A DNA stretch of 64,000 nt. Origin: Parelaphostrongylus tenuis. Taxonomy: Eukaryota; Nematoda; Chromadorea; Rhabditida; Metastrongylidae. The translations under genes and the position numbers were made by a program. This document shows, piece by piece, positions 21,436 to 33,200 of this stretch (position 1 is the first letter of the stretch; each line of letters begins with the position of its first letter). The notes below the pieces were generated by a model. The model was given only the letters and a program-made list of their open reading frames with translations, was not told where the DNA came from and did no database searches. Location: assembly GCA_019055375.1 (NCBI GenBank), contig JAHQIW010007309.1, positions 62,001 to 126,000 on the forward strand, written 5' to 3'.

Positions 21436-22291
21436 CTGAAAGGAATTTGTGCTCAGGGTATTAGCCCGTTCTCTACACATTACTCCTTTGTGGAAAAAAA
21501 GCTTTGGTCAGGGTATTAATGCAGAAAACCACATTGGTATACAGAGTATGGTCATAAGATCTGGATGAACTAAGGAACACATTGCTGCATGTTGTTTATT
21601 AGCCAGTACGGAACGGCGTGTACCTCCCCAGCAGTGTGATTGTTGGACACAGATATTCCCCTGGAGGTTCGTTGCTCTTGCCCACTGAAAAAATCGCCTC
21701 ACTGTTCTATAGCAGCGAAAATAAGATTATATTTTTCATACTTAAAGCGCATTTTTTGCTCGACTCGGCTCTTTGGGCAAATTTCCATCAGAAGTTTACT
21801 AACCATTTGTTTCTGGAGAACCTTTGAATCTCTTGACTTCTTCGTATGCATGACGAAATGGTCCGGAACAGACTTCTAACGGAACCGTGAACGTCGCCAT
21901 TTGTCGTTCGTCTCTGAAAGGAATTTGTGCTCAGGGTATTAGCCCGTTCTCTACACATTACTCCTTTGTAGAAAAAAAGCTTTGGTCAGGGTATTAATGC
22001 AGAAAACCACATTGGTATACAGAGTATGGTCATAAGATCTGGATGAACTAAGGAACACAGTGCTGTATGTTGCTTTATTAGCCAGTACGGGACGGCGTGT
22101 ACCTCCCCAGCAGTGCGATTGTTGGACACAGATATTCCCCTGGAGGTTCGTTGCTGTTGCCCACTGAAAAAATCGCCTCACTGTTCTATAGCAGCGAAAA
22201 TAAGATTATATTTTTCATACTTAAAGCGCATTTTTTGCTCGACTCGGCTCTTTGTGCAAATTTCCGTCAAAAGTTTACTAACCATTTGTTA
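21336..22291. repeat. Tandem duplication of a ~478-bp unit
   Basis: Two direct copies (about 21,336-21,813 and 21,814-22,291) differ by only a few bases over most of their length, so the event is recent. Each unit carries the first exon of the gene at 20,743-21,435 plus its upstream region. The copies diverge at the 3' end of the exon. Confidence 0.9.
21804..21913 (-). CDS. Second, alternative first exon of the 20.7-21.4 kb gene
   Basis: Follows the same TTCCTTTCAG acceptor and has ATG at 21,900. It encodes the same first 18 residues as the downstream copy (MATFTVPLEVCSGPFRHA), then differs: YEEVKRFKGSPETN. It ends at a GTTAGT donor in phase 1, the same phase as the other copy, so either exon could splice to the shared exon at 21,076. 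It cannot be included together with the other copy in frame. Read through without splicing it stops at 21,799. Confidence 0.55.
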
Positions 22292-22854
22292 ATAGGAATT
22301 CTGGTGAATCTGAAACTATACTTGATTTCAATATGCCTACTGTTACTGCAGTACTATTAGTGCATCACAATGTTAGTACTGCAGTACTATTAGTGCAGAA
22401 CAAAACAAAAATGTTTGTCAAATTTTTTTATATTCTAAAAGTGGGCTGTCCAATGAAAGTACAAGATTGACAATGAAGTGAAGCTACTGACAACTAATTT
22501 ACGGTAGTTAACCCTAACTGAGCCCAATTTGCAACGAAGGTAGTATGATAGATTGCAAATCATGTCATCTGTGGTATGCAGTATGGTTTGTCGTTCGGCA
22601 TGCATACATTTAAAAGTCTGGTTGGTGAAAAACACTTTCAACTGGACGCTGTGAGGAGAAAAATCCATGATATCCAAAGACTGAAGGCGACAAAAGATTG
22701 CGCCTCCAAGAGGCAGCTCGGGAAGGATCATAGACGAATTCTTCAAAGCCGGCAGACTCAGAGGCAGTGTACATTCTATCACGACTGACAAAATTTCGAT
22801 TCTGGTAGCGGAAGTTTGAGCTTGCGTACCAGAAGCCACTCATCCTTTTTCTTT
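22292..22854. other. No gene identified
   Basis: Contains a 20-bp direct repeat (ACTGCAGTACTATTAGTGCA at 22,345 and 22,378). A 134-codon minus-strand frame (22,435-22,839) overlaps two other open frames and lacks a known domain. Confidence 0.4.
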
Positions 22855-25387
22855 GAACATGCGACTGCAGAGGTGTCGGCGGCGCTGGCGTTCTCACCAA
22901 ATCGAATTTGACCGCGAAGATCGGTTCTTTTCAGCAACTAACAACCTATATCGGACGCTTGCGGTTGAAACGATCTGTATCAAAGCCGGCTTTGACCTTC
23001 TTCGTTGCTTATCGAAAATTTCAACTCGAAAATTGGACCTAGAAGAACGTCTGAAGAACGTCACATAAGGACCCGCAGACTAGACTGGAATGAACAGGGT
23101 GAGAGGCTTTCTGAGTTTATCAGACGACCCAAACCACCCATGATACCTCGCAATTCCAAAAGCCTCTTCCTCAGCGATGGTAGTGGGAGTCTCCCAATGG
23201 AGAGTATCATAGCGAAATAGACCACATCTTAGCAAATCGAAGGTTTGCCTGACCGATGTTGCTGTTGTTCCTAAGTTCTACACAGGATCAGACCATCGCC
23301 TCTTTCGCGCAATGTTTTGTTTCTCGCGGAAAGGAGAGAAAGTCACTAAATTCAAACAACGAAGCCCCAGAGCTACCATAAATTGGGATGTATTCAAATC
23401 ATTAGTCAGCTCCTGGGAAGATACCGTTGTCGACAACATCGACGAAGAATACGGCAGGCTTGTTGACTATCTTCACGTTAGCGCTGTGAAAGCCGAGAGT
23501 GCTAAAGTCACAAAAAAACCCTTTTCTCCGCAGACACTCGAGCTGATACGTCAACGTAGAATTGCACGAACTACAGGCAACCGACACCTTCCTTCCGAGT
23601 TTGCGAAACGGTGCAGAGAAGCGATAAAAGAAGACTTCAAAGTGACACGAGCAGCAGTTATGCAGAAGCTGTAGAAGCTGGTAAGAGCATTTGCAAAGCC
23701 CAGAGAGGCTTTGTCAATTATAGCAGCAAGACAATTCCAGTGCAGTATCCTGACGGGACACTTACAGTTTCAGAAGGGCAATGGAGAAAATCATTCATCA
23801 GTTCTACTCGGATCTCTTCGCTAGCTATACCCTCTCACCGTCATATAAACCGAAAAAGATGAATCTGCCCTTCCACCGGCCCTCCCTTCCAAAATCCGAC
23901 ATGTTATATCGTCGGTTAAAAACCGAACAATACACAGTTCAGACAGGATTAGATCGGAACATCTGAAGAACCTACCGCCAGTTCTCATCAACACCCTGGC
24001 TCGGCTCTTCACTCGTTACCTGTCAGAATGCAAGGTTCCCATTCGACGAAAAAAAAAGGGAGGTCATCACGACATCGGCAATTATCGCCTAATCTGCTTG
24101 GTGTCCGTTGTCTATAAACTCTTCGCTCTAGTCATCCTAAACAAGATTGACAGAGCAATAGACGAAGGGAGCCATGCGAACAGGCCGTGGTCTTAAAAGG
24201 TTTAGCACGATAGACGACATTCACACGATTACAAGACTCACTGAAGTTTCACGAGAGTACAAAATACCGCTTTGTCTCACTTTCATAGAACTGAATAAAG
24301 CCTTTAATTCAGTGGGAAAAGAAGCGGTAATAGAGGCTCTGGACAACCAGGGCGCCCTCACTCGGTGCATAATTATTTTTCTTGAGCTACATAAAGATAT
24401 CACAATTAAAATACCTTCATTCTACACAATATAACCATAGACGTAGGAAGAGGGATTGGGCAAGGCGACACAATGCCAAATTTATTCACTGCCACCCTCC
24501 GAAACGTCGTGCAAACAATAGAATGGGACGGTATGGGAGTGAAAATTAACAGCCGACAATCAAACCATCTTCGCTTTTATCGTCTTCATAACACCAAGGA
24601 TCAGCCAAGAGGAACAAATGTTGACCGATTTCGACAACGCCTATGGAAAGATTAGTCTTCAACCGAATCCAACGAAGACGATGTTCATGAGGAACGGATG
24701 GGTTTTGAGTGCCCCATTCACGCTCAACGGAACGAAAATCTCCGAATGCTCCAGCTACTTCTATCTAGGTCGTGAAATCAACATAATGAACGACCCAGAT
24801 CCAGAGCTGAGCAGAAAGAAACGAGCTGCTTGTCAAACTTTCCAGATCATCGAAGATGTAGAGAAGAGGACAATGAACAACTGACTCCGTCCTCACCTTT
24901 TCGACTCGAGGATTATCCCTGCCCTAACGTATGCAGCAGAAACCTGGTCACTACGTAAGCAGGATGAAAGACCACTTGGTGTTATCGAACGCGCAGTCGA
25001 AAGGTCGATGCTAGGAGTATTCCGTAACTCGCAAATTAGAGAAAGGATCCGAAATTCCGACCTACGTCAACGATCGAAAATCAAAAACGCCGTTCTACAC
25101 GCCAGGATATCGAAAATAAGGTGGGCCGGACAAGTGATACGCTTCAACGACAAACAATGGACCACAGCCGTTACAGACTGGATTCCTCGGGATATCAAGC
25201 GCTCTACAGGAGGACCACCGACGCGATGCTCCGATTCCTCCACGTAAGACATAGAAGAAAGATATGTTCAGCGAATCCTTAAAGCGAGGAGGACCGGCCG
25301 GGTTATACTCTTGCACGCGATAAGAAAAAATGGAAGTGTTGCTGCCACACGCTGGAGTCACTCGACGATCAACGGGACGACAGGTGA
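22855..25387 (+). mobile_element. 5'-truncated RTE retrotransposon (RTE-B), dead
   Basis: Starts inside the endonuclease domain at a point matching 14,540 of RTE-A and ends at the family stop codon TGA (25,385-25,387), followed by AGGTGAT repeats. Endonuclease remnants include GERLSEFIRR and NSKSLFLSDG at 23,100-23,190. The linker IKEDFK lies near 23,640. RT palm pieces LTFIELNKAFNSV (24,270-24,310) and TMFMRNGWVLSAPFTLNG (24,670-24,740) are present, with SKIRWAGQVIRFND near 25,110-25,155. The catalytic FADD segment is deleted near 24,570-24,600 and the frame is broken several times. Confidence 0.9.
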
Positions 25388-25625
25388 TACAGGTGATATA
25401 GGTGAGCGATACGAACAGTGACGAAAAGCGCGCTGCAATGATGATCTGATGTTTCGTAATAAAGTTTAGATACATATCGTCACTGAAGGAGGTTTCATTG
25501 TTAGCAAAAGATAGAATATCTATGAAGAGACTTCGGAGAATTTGTTTTTAGTAGAAACATCTCCGGGACTTCCTAAAACTTCACATTTTTCGACTGAAAA
25601 ACCACATTCTTATGGAAAAAACAAT
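25385..25625 (+). repeat. RTE 3'-flanking sequence shared with 17,220-17,435
   Basis: About 215 bp directly after the RTE-B end match the sequence after RTE-C, e.g. ATGATCTGAT, TCGTCACTGAAGG, CTCCGGAGAA/CTTCGGAGAA and AAACCACAT. RTE-A and the 2,359 fragment lack it. It is either a longer 3' UTR of a subfamily or a 3' transduction. Confidence 0.7.
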
Positions 25626-25761
25626 TCGGACCACTTATTTGTGTCTCATGTTAATTTATTTATGCTTATTCGTATCAACCTTATTTAACGTTTGGTTCTT
25701 ACGTCAACATCAATTCGCCTTTGTTCACTGCCGCGCAACAATGACAATCAAATAATCAATT

Positions 25762-25935
25762 ATATACTCAATGATAAAGAGTGATGTGCAGAAACTTTTG
25801 CGTTAGGTGGGATTACAACACGCATTTCACCCGATTCGAAGGCGCGTGCTGAACGTCGGACAGTACGAAATGTGGGTTCGAATCCCACCTGATGCAAATA
25901 TTTTTACACAACACTTTTTATCATTGGGTATATTG
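25762..25935. repeat. Palindromic head-to-head SINE pair (family 2)
   Basis: The right unit reads ATGTGGGTTCGAATCCCACC (intact B box), then GATGCAAATATTTTTACACA and TATCATTGGGTATA. The left unit is its reverse complement from 25,762 to 25,832. The arms are about 70 bp and the spacer about 35 bp. The organisation is the same as the family 3 palindromes at 16,497 and 51,437. Confidence 0.75.
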
Positions 25936-25939
25936 TAAG

Positions 25940-26525
25940 ATCTTACCACTGCTAAGGGCGGCCAAATAAGAAACATTCTAATCAATTAAGTGATTAGTTT
26001 ATAATATAGAACATTGCTATCAAATCTTTCGCGTTTGATATCCTCTCATTATGCACGGCACCAAAAGTCATTACAGTGATAGAAAAAAAGAAATAATTAT
26101 TAGATCCACAGAAATGCTATCCCATATGCATATGAAGCCACTACATCGACAACTCTCAACAATTCTTCGATGATAAGTGTACTTTGGCAGCTGCAATCTC
26201 TACTGAATTACAGAAGAGACTTTGCACTATAGAGATTGATTCTATGCTTTTCGCACTGATTTTACGTGGTTCACGCATTTCTGTACAGTTGCATGCCCTC
26301 TTGGCGGCGCCCTGGTCAAGTAGTTATGACGCCCGTCGCCACGCACGCGGAGCCAAGCTGCACTCCTCAGCTCTCTTCGACAGTCAAAAACAACACCCTG
26401 TGGAACACTACAGCTAGGCTGTTCTCGCGCTGCAAGGAGACTTGCTCAACATGCTAGAACTCTGAGATCCGCATAGTGAGAAAAAAAACACTGTGAAAAT
26501 GGAACAATAAAATATCAAGTGTGAA
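25940..26525. other. No gene identified; GC-rich patch at 26,270-26,420
   Basis: Overlapping frames of 77 and 63 codons in the GC-rich patch give no recognisable protein. The patch contrasts in base composition with the AT-rich surroundings, which suggests a foreign repeat fragment. Confidence 0.4.
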
Positions 26526-26529
26526 TGTC

Positions 26530-26700
26530 CTTTTTTGGTCTCCTGTACGCTCAACGAAAGACTTGGAAATCCTTTCATAGTGTGTACATCAACGACACGA
26601 GTTCACATTTCAAGAGATGAAAGGTTCAGCCTGACCGATGTCGCTGATGATCCAGAATTTCACACGTGATCTGAACGTTGCCTGCTGCTCGTCTCGATGC
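26530..26700 (+). mobile_element. Small RTE endonuclease fragment
   Basis: Resembles 29,165-29,330 of the RTE-D copy (CTCAACGAAAGACTTG, TTCATAGTG, TTTCACACGTGATC). No frame is left. Confidence 0.6.
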
Positions 26701-27860
26701 AATTATTGGGAATGTTGCGAAATCCCATCCACACGGCCGTTCACTTACTCAAGTCGAACAAATCCGCCCGTCGAGTGTTGAACTTGATTTTATTTTCGTT
26801 ACTACAGCGCAATGAAAAGGCATTTTTAAAAAACAAGCCTAATATTGGAATTGAAGGATTCAAGGTACCGAACGATTCGTCTGAGATTCGAGGTATCAAA
26901 CGATAAGCCTTAGAGATAATCAAGAAAGTCCTAGTCTCCGAAAGAGTGAAAAAATAGACTGAGATAACTGGACTGTGTTCGAAATTCAACTTTCAGAAGT
27001 AGCAAGCAGTCTTTTTGCTTACAGCTGCTGTTGTTGTATTGTATAGGGTAGGTGAATTTAGGAAATGCCACAATGCACCTCTAGCAAATTGCAAAATTCC
27101 ATCAAATGCTAAGAGCCGTGCTATCGACAGACGACCCAAATTGGAAAAATATAGTGTGTAATATAATTACTGGGTCCCAACATGGATAAAATAGATGACT
27201 TTCTATCTTAATGACAAATTAAAATTTAAAAAACTCTGAATTACCCATGATTTCTCGTTTTTAATGTTGGAAAAATCAGTATTAACGTGTGAATTGCGGA
27301 AGTGTCGGCACTTTTTTTGACTTCACAAAATTAACGAAGGTTATCAGAGTGTTAATTAGCAGAGATACAGAAAAATGGGAAATTAATGGCTCAGTCACAC
27401 GATCAACTAAGAACGATACGGAGTAATGTTCAAAAGAACCCACTCGGCTGTTGTTAACGGACAACGGTGTCTGGAGCTATCAGAGTTTGTGTTGAGCTGA
27501 CCACGAGTTCATCCTCACCGGACCTCACATGATGCCACTTGAATTTGGGTGTGTGAATTCAAACAATGTAATATGAAGCAAAATAAATGAAAAAAGCAAC
27601 AATAAAGGAACTTACTGTATCAGTACTCTAGGGAAATTTTGGAGGGTAATCGCTTTAGAGGGAGGGAGGGGGGGGGGGGTGGGGGGGGGGTGGGGCGAGC
27701 TCGGCGTCATTCGATCAGCCTCTGTGCAGAATGCCACGCAAATGACGCGGGACTGGTCAAGGTAGGCTTTTGAAGTGACGTAACTCTGCACCATTTTTTC
27801 TATTGAACTGGCGTAACTTTGCACCACTTCTTTATAGTGCTACGAGATATGTCCACAAAT
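26700..27860. repeat. Repeat territory, block 1 (includes R2)
   Basis: 26,740-26,880 matches 31,810-31,960. 27,290-27,860 is repeat R2, shared with 32,400-32,890 and 37,830-38,340. No gene. Confidence 0.7.
27658..27697 (+). repeat. Poly-G tract
   Basis: Nearly uninterrupted guanines, with runs of about 12, 10 and 4, broken by single A or T bases. It could form a G-quadruplex. It lies inside repeat R2, where the other copies have no such run. Confidence 0.9.
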
Positions 27861-28090
27861 ACCCATTGACGTAAAGTGATAGGCAAAACTTTCTCGTCAG
27901 GTGGGACTAAAACCCGCACCTCACAGTTTCCGGTAGCGCGTGCTTTGTCTGTTACACTACTGACGCCCATTTCACACACCACTCTTTCTACGCTACAACG
28001 CATCTATCTGTCAGCAGCCAACAGTCTACGGCCTGGTCCGGGTAGTTGCTATCGACATTGAACCTAGTCACGCTGACAAATATTGAGTAT
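27840..28090 (-). repeat. SINE family 2 copy
   Basis: On the minus strand: 5' body (cf. 59,760), tRNA-like core, then the TGACG..AAAGTTTTGCCTATCAC tail. The B box has lost its consensus (TTTTAGTCC). Confidence 0.6.
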
Positions 28091-28108
28091 TGATGTTTGA
28101 ATGAAATT

Positions 28109-28283
28109 CTTTTTATTTAACCGCTTCTAGCCGGTGGTATGAATTTTCAGCGGGTTAGTGCACACGCTCCTGATAGAGTGAGGTGCCGCTTCTAGTCCCG
28201 CCTAACGCGCAAGTTTGCGCATCACTCTACATTACTGGATATATCAATGGAATCTGCCGCCGCTAAAGCGGTTAAATAAAAAT
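28109..28283 (+). repeat. tRNA-like core bounded by terminal inverted repeats
   Basis: The left end TTTTTATTTAACCGCTT and the right end, complement of AAGCGGTTAAATAAAAA, form terminal inverted repeats of about 25 bp. Between them lies a family 2 SINE core (AGCGGGTTAGTGCACACGCT, TCTAGTCCCGCC). The element looks like a MITE that carries, or is derived from, the SINE. Confidence 0.6.
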
Positions 28284-28299
28284 AATTCTATTTGGTCTT

Positions 28300-28555
28300 T
28301 AGCACCCAATATCTGTCAGCATGACTGGGTTGAACGTCGATATTGACAATCCGGTCTAGGCAGTTGACAGCTGTCACCTGACAGTTAGATGCGCTGTAGC
28401 GTAGAAAGAAAATGTGTGCAAAATGAGAGTCAGTAGTGTAACGGGTTAGAGCACGAGCTCCCGAATAGAGTGCGACGCCTGTTCTAGTCCCGAATGACGC
28501 GGAAGTTTTGCACGTCACTCTACATTATTGTGTGGTTTACTAGCGGACGGCTGCA
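28300..28555 (+). repeat. SINE family 2 copy
   Basis: Plus-strand copy with the 5' body (CAATATCTGTCAGCATGACT), the core GTGTAACGGGTTAGAGCACG, a decayed B box TGTTCTAGTCCC and the tail GTTTTGCACGTCACTCTAC. Together with the two preceding entries it forms a SINE cluster. Confidence 0.65.
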
Positions 28556-28984
28556 ACCACCTACACGTGGTCACATTGAGGTTATTTTAAAAGGATTGAA
28601 GGAGGCGCAGAATCGCCTCTACAGCGATAAACTAGAATAACACGTTGGACAATCAGAATAACTGGTATGTTTAGAGGCAAAAATTGCAACTATGAAAATG
28701 CTTGTGGTGGAGTGTAAATACATGTGTATAAGAAGCAAAAGTCTGTAGAACGATAGAAGAAAGGCCGTTCTACAATGTCATATAGGTATTTTTCCGAGAC
28801 GAAGATGAAGGCCCTAATTAATTTTATTGCCATCCCAAACGAATTAACAATCATTTGATATCGCAAATCTCAAAAATTTCACGAACACTTTCCAATCGAC
28901 TTTTTTGAGACCCCGCCTAGAAATCTGATATAGTCTGATAGTTGCTTATGAGGCAACGTCAGAATATGACGAACGACATTGTAG

Positions 28985-30250
28985 CGTTCTAAACGGACCT
29001 GGAAAAGTCATTGAAAATGTTAACGCGTAAATCGGACCTAAAAGAACGGCTAAGTAAAGTCACCTTGGGACACACGTACTGGGATGGAGCGAACAGAGTG
29101 AGAGGCTATTTGGCTTTCTCAAGACGACCAAAACCATTCATAGTAACTCACAATGTCAGAGGACCCATTCTCAACGAAAGACTTGAGAATTCCTTCATAG
29201 TGCGCACATGATTACGAATGAGATCACATTCCAATTAATCGAAGGTCCAGGTTAATCGATGTCCGACGCTCCAAAATTTCACACGTGATCCGACCATTGC
29301 CTGCTTCACGCAACATTCCATTCATCACAGAATGGGGAGAAAGCCGTAGTTTGAACAACGAAATACCAAAAGCCATAAATTGGGACATATCGAAATCATT
29401 GGTCTGCTTCTGGAAAGACATTATCAATAAAAACAATGACAAAGATCACAGTCGGCTCCTTCATTATCTCCACTATAGCGCTGTACTGGCACATAATCAC
29501 ACAGTTTGTCTACAAAAAATCGAGCTGATACATCATCGTGGAATCGCACGAGCAGTAGCAACCGACAACTCACGTCCAAACTTGGAAAACGCTGCAGAGA
29601 AGAGATAAAAGAAGAACTCAAAGAGAGAAGAGCAATAATGATGGCCTAAGCATCACTTGGGAAGAGTATTAGATAAGCCAACCCAAGCTTCACTAGGTGC
29701 AAGACACAATGGCTGCACATCGACTTCCTGATGGAACAGTTATTGCTTTCAGAAAAATGTCGGAAAGAATCATCCACGGGTACACTCGGATCTGTTTGAT
29801 AGTCACGTCAGCTTGCAGTCATACGGAATGAAAATAAATGAATTTGTTGTTCCACTAGCTTTGCCTTTTCTACACTCTACTTCGTTCGAAAATAACAGAA
29901 TAAACCCGAGGACGAGATAAGATCGAACACTTGAAGAAGCTCCATGGGTTGTCCATAACACACTGTCTCGCCTTTTCACTCCATACTTGTCAGATAGTAA
30001 GAATCCCAGTAGATGGAAAAACGAGCAAGGCCACGCTATTGTTCAAAAAACAAGACCTTCACGACAATGGCAACTGTTGCTCATCTGCTTCCTATAAGTC
30101 GTCTATAAACTCACCACACTCCGAGTGATGCTAAACAAGATTGACACAAACACTGGACGAAGGACATGCGAGCAAATAGGGCATCGATAAGGATTTGTCA
30201 CTATAGACCAGATCCACACAATAACGAGACTCACAGAAGTTTTCTCAAGA
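28985..30250 (+). mobile_element. Old, decayed RTE (RTE-D)
   Basis: Fragments of the endonuclease C-terminus (SDLKERLSKVTLGHTYWDGA near 29,030), the linker (AINWDISKSLVCFWKDIINK near 29,370; IELIHHRGIARAVATDN near 29,520) and the RT region up to a remnant of the ITRLTEVSRE motif at 30,220. It stops abruptly at about 30,250. The same stump is present at 36,000-36,040 in block 3, so the insertion predates that duplication. Divergence is higher than in RTE-A or RTE-B. Confidence 0.75.
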
Positions 30251-33200
30251 AGAGACCGCAAATAAAAATAACAGAAGACACGTTTTTCGTATTAAGTTGA
30301 GATAAAAACCGGCTCCAATTAGTATCTAATAAAAATAAGCTCTGAAAAATTTGTGATTTTTTTCTACAGTATGAAGGTAAATTTCTTCTACTAGTTTATC
30401 AAAAAACTTTGTAGTCTCTATATTGGTCGAAAGATATAGGCGACTTCCAGAAACTCAGCATAATCTCTTATGTCGGTACTATTCTGTTATGAGGTTTTTC
30501 CTTTCCAACTTTTGACAACGGAAACTTGTCAGGTTCCCCTCAGATGTACGTTAATTCGATAGCTAAGATCTCGAGGATTCCAGTGCTGCGCTTTTTTGTG
30601 CGCAGCAGCAGCGAGAATAAAATTAAGTTTTACACTCGATGCGCCTTATCACGCAGATTTTCGTCATTCATTCTAGAGTTTCTTCTTTATTTCTCGGATA
30701 TTCCTGTTTCTAATTTGGAATTTTAAGAAAGATGCGAATTTGTATGTCAGACGATGAAGAATCTATAACCGATCTCATTCGCTGCACAAAGTTTTTTTCA
30801 TAGAGTGTTTAGCAGTCATTCGAAAACTCAAATCTCTGGCTACAGCACCACTTCACTGGCTTTTTGAAACACTCTATAACGCTATAAAATCCAGAATAAA
30901 ATTATGTTTCGCAATCGCCTTTCGCCTTCATTTTAATCACGCATACAATTCGCTGAAAGCACGAAAAGCATATAAGGTGTAGCGAATTTCTCGTACTATC
31001 AGAGCCAGAAATTTTTATATAAGTTTCTGCCGATGCGGTAAAACAAAACTTAGTTGAATAACAATAATTCGAACGCGATCAATCATCCGCCCCCACCCCT
31101 GTCCTCGCCCTCCGCTCCGTGATTTAGACGGCAAACAAGGACGCCGAAAACGTAAAACTTGACCGATTTTTTCCGCTAAGCGGTATTTCCAGAAAATAAC
31201 CACAACGTTGGAATCATTGGATATTGAATGATTACTAACAGTCCAAAGAAAGAGCTCTGTCTGGCTGAGTTTAGAGCTCAAATATTTTCTTCCTCTTACC
31301 AGCGATATCAAAAGAGCTTTTCCAAAAACAACACTTTAGGGTTCTTCAAAACTTGTGCTATCGAATGAGTACTAGCGCTGTAAGGAAGCAGCTTAATTCA
31401 GCAAATATGAGCGAGATAAGAAAAAAAACATGTGGTCGTGTGAAACATAATTTTATTTTGGACTTTCACTGTGCGAAGGGTATTTCAAAAAACTGAGTAT
31501 ATTTGTCCGCATATAAGTACCAAAAAAACTGTTTTATAACATTTTATGGGCTTAAGCCATTATTTTCATCATAGACTGCCAAATAAACCCGCCATTAAAT
31601 TTAGACATCGGCCAGCCTAGGTCCAGAAGTGCGAAACGTAATTTTGTTCTCGCTCTTACCAGCACTCTATGATTACCTTTTTTCAAAAAACCAACCGTTA
31701 CTTTAGAATCACCTTAATCTGTAGGATCGTATAACTTCTGGAAGTTTGTTGGACGACCATCCACAAGCCGTGTCCTCCTCGGTGCAGTTTTTACAAATAT
31801 TCGTGAACTCCCATCTCACAAAACCATTCACACACTCAAGCCGAGCAAGAACTGCATGCCGGATGTGGAACGTAATTCTGTTTACGCTGCTACAGCGCAA
31901 TAAAAAAGCCTTTCCATGGAAGAAGAGCATCATTGGAACCGCCGAGATTCAACGTATCAAAACACTTGGCGAAAGTTTTGAGTAGAAAACATGAAGCCCT
32001 TCTCCTCAAAAGTTGAAATATATTTAAGATAACTAAATCGCACCCGAAAGTAATCTTTGAGTAATAAAAACCATGCAGAGCAAAATGAACATTCAATAAA
32101 CAATGAATGAACTCTTTATTTTATTTCCACTTGTTGTTAGGCTATCGCATAAGATAGGAGAAAGCAAGAGCTGCCAAAAAATCCCATCAAACACTGGCAG
32201 CAATACTTTTAGCAGACAAACCACATTGAAAAAAGTAGCAAATAATAGCATTACTAAAACTGAAGATGAATGAAACAACACCTTCCCATGCTTTAGGGCT
32301 AATTTCAGTCCCAAAAAAGCGCTAATTACCGCAGAGTTATTGTGTTCAGTGTTTAAGAAGCCAGTATCAAAGTGTATAAATTACGGACGTTCGTTTAACC
32401 CTTGTTGTTGGCTTCCGCAACCTCAACGGTGTTGCTAATGTGTTGATTAGCAAAGATACACAAAAATGGAAAATAACGGCGCTCATTTGAATCGCATCAT
32501 AAAAGTCACATATGATACAAAGTGATAATTACAAGAACATACCGGGCTTTCGTTAGGAGACAATAACACCCGTGCCATAGGACTTCGTGTTGAGCTGGCG
32601 AAGAGCTCAACCTCACCGTGCCTCATATCACTCGAGGTGCCACTCAAATTTAGCGCTTGTGAAGTCAAACGATGTACTGAGGTGGAAAATGGTGACTTAG
32701 AGACGAAAAAAACTTACTGAGCTAACAGTCTAGTGAAACATTCTGGTAGTTGGAAGATTTGTGCTGGGCCTCGCCGAGCTCGGCGCCATCCGACCACCCA
32801 CCGCGCGTGATACCATCAAATGACGCGGGGTCGTCAAAGTCAGGTTCTTGAACCGACGTAATTTTGCACCATTTATTCCTAATGTTACGCGATATGTTCA
32901 CAAATATTTCATACCTTTTAAGTGCTTCTATACGATCTTGTATTTCTTTCTTTATAGCACAATAGTACAATGGAAGCAACACCCGGCCATGGGGTTTTGG
33001 GATATCACGAGTTTACAGAGATTTTGCTCACAGAAAAAAAACTAATCAATAACCGCTTAATTTCGTTATGGAGTAAAGTAGCAAGAAAAGCAAAGCAAGC
33101 TGAAATTTTTTCATTCCAATTTTTGCAACAGCATTTGCTCTTTTATTCATTCCGATGACAATATTTTGTGGGTGGAAATAATTTGCTAATCCCCATTTGA

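Noticed and set aside
22435..22839. 134-codon minus-strand ORF, the second longest in the unique regions
   Set aside because: Three frames overlap here, none with a known domain or clear acceptor/donor pair; composition is not distinctive.
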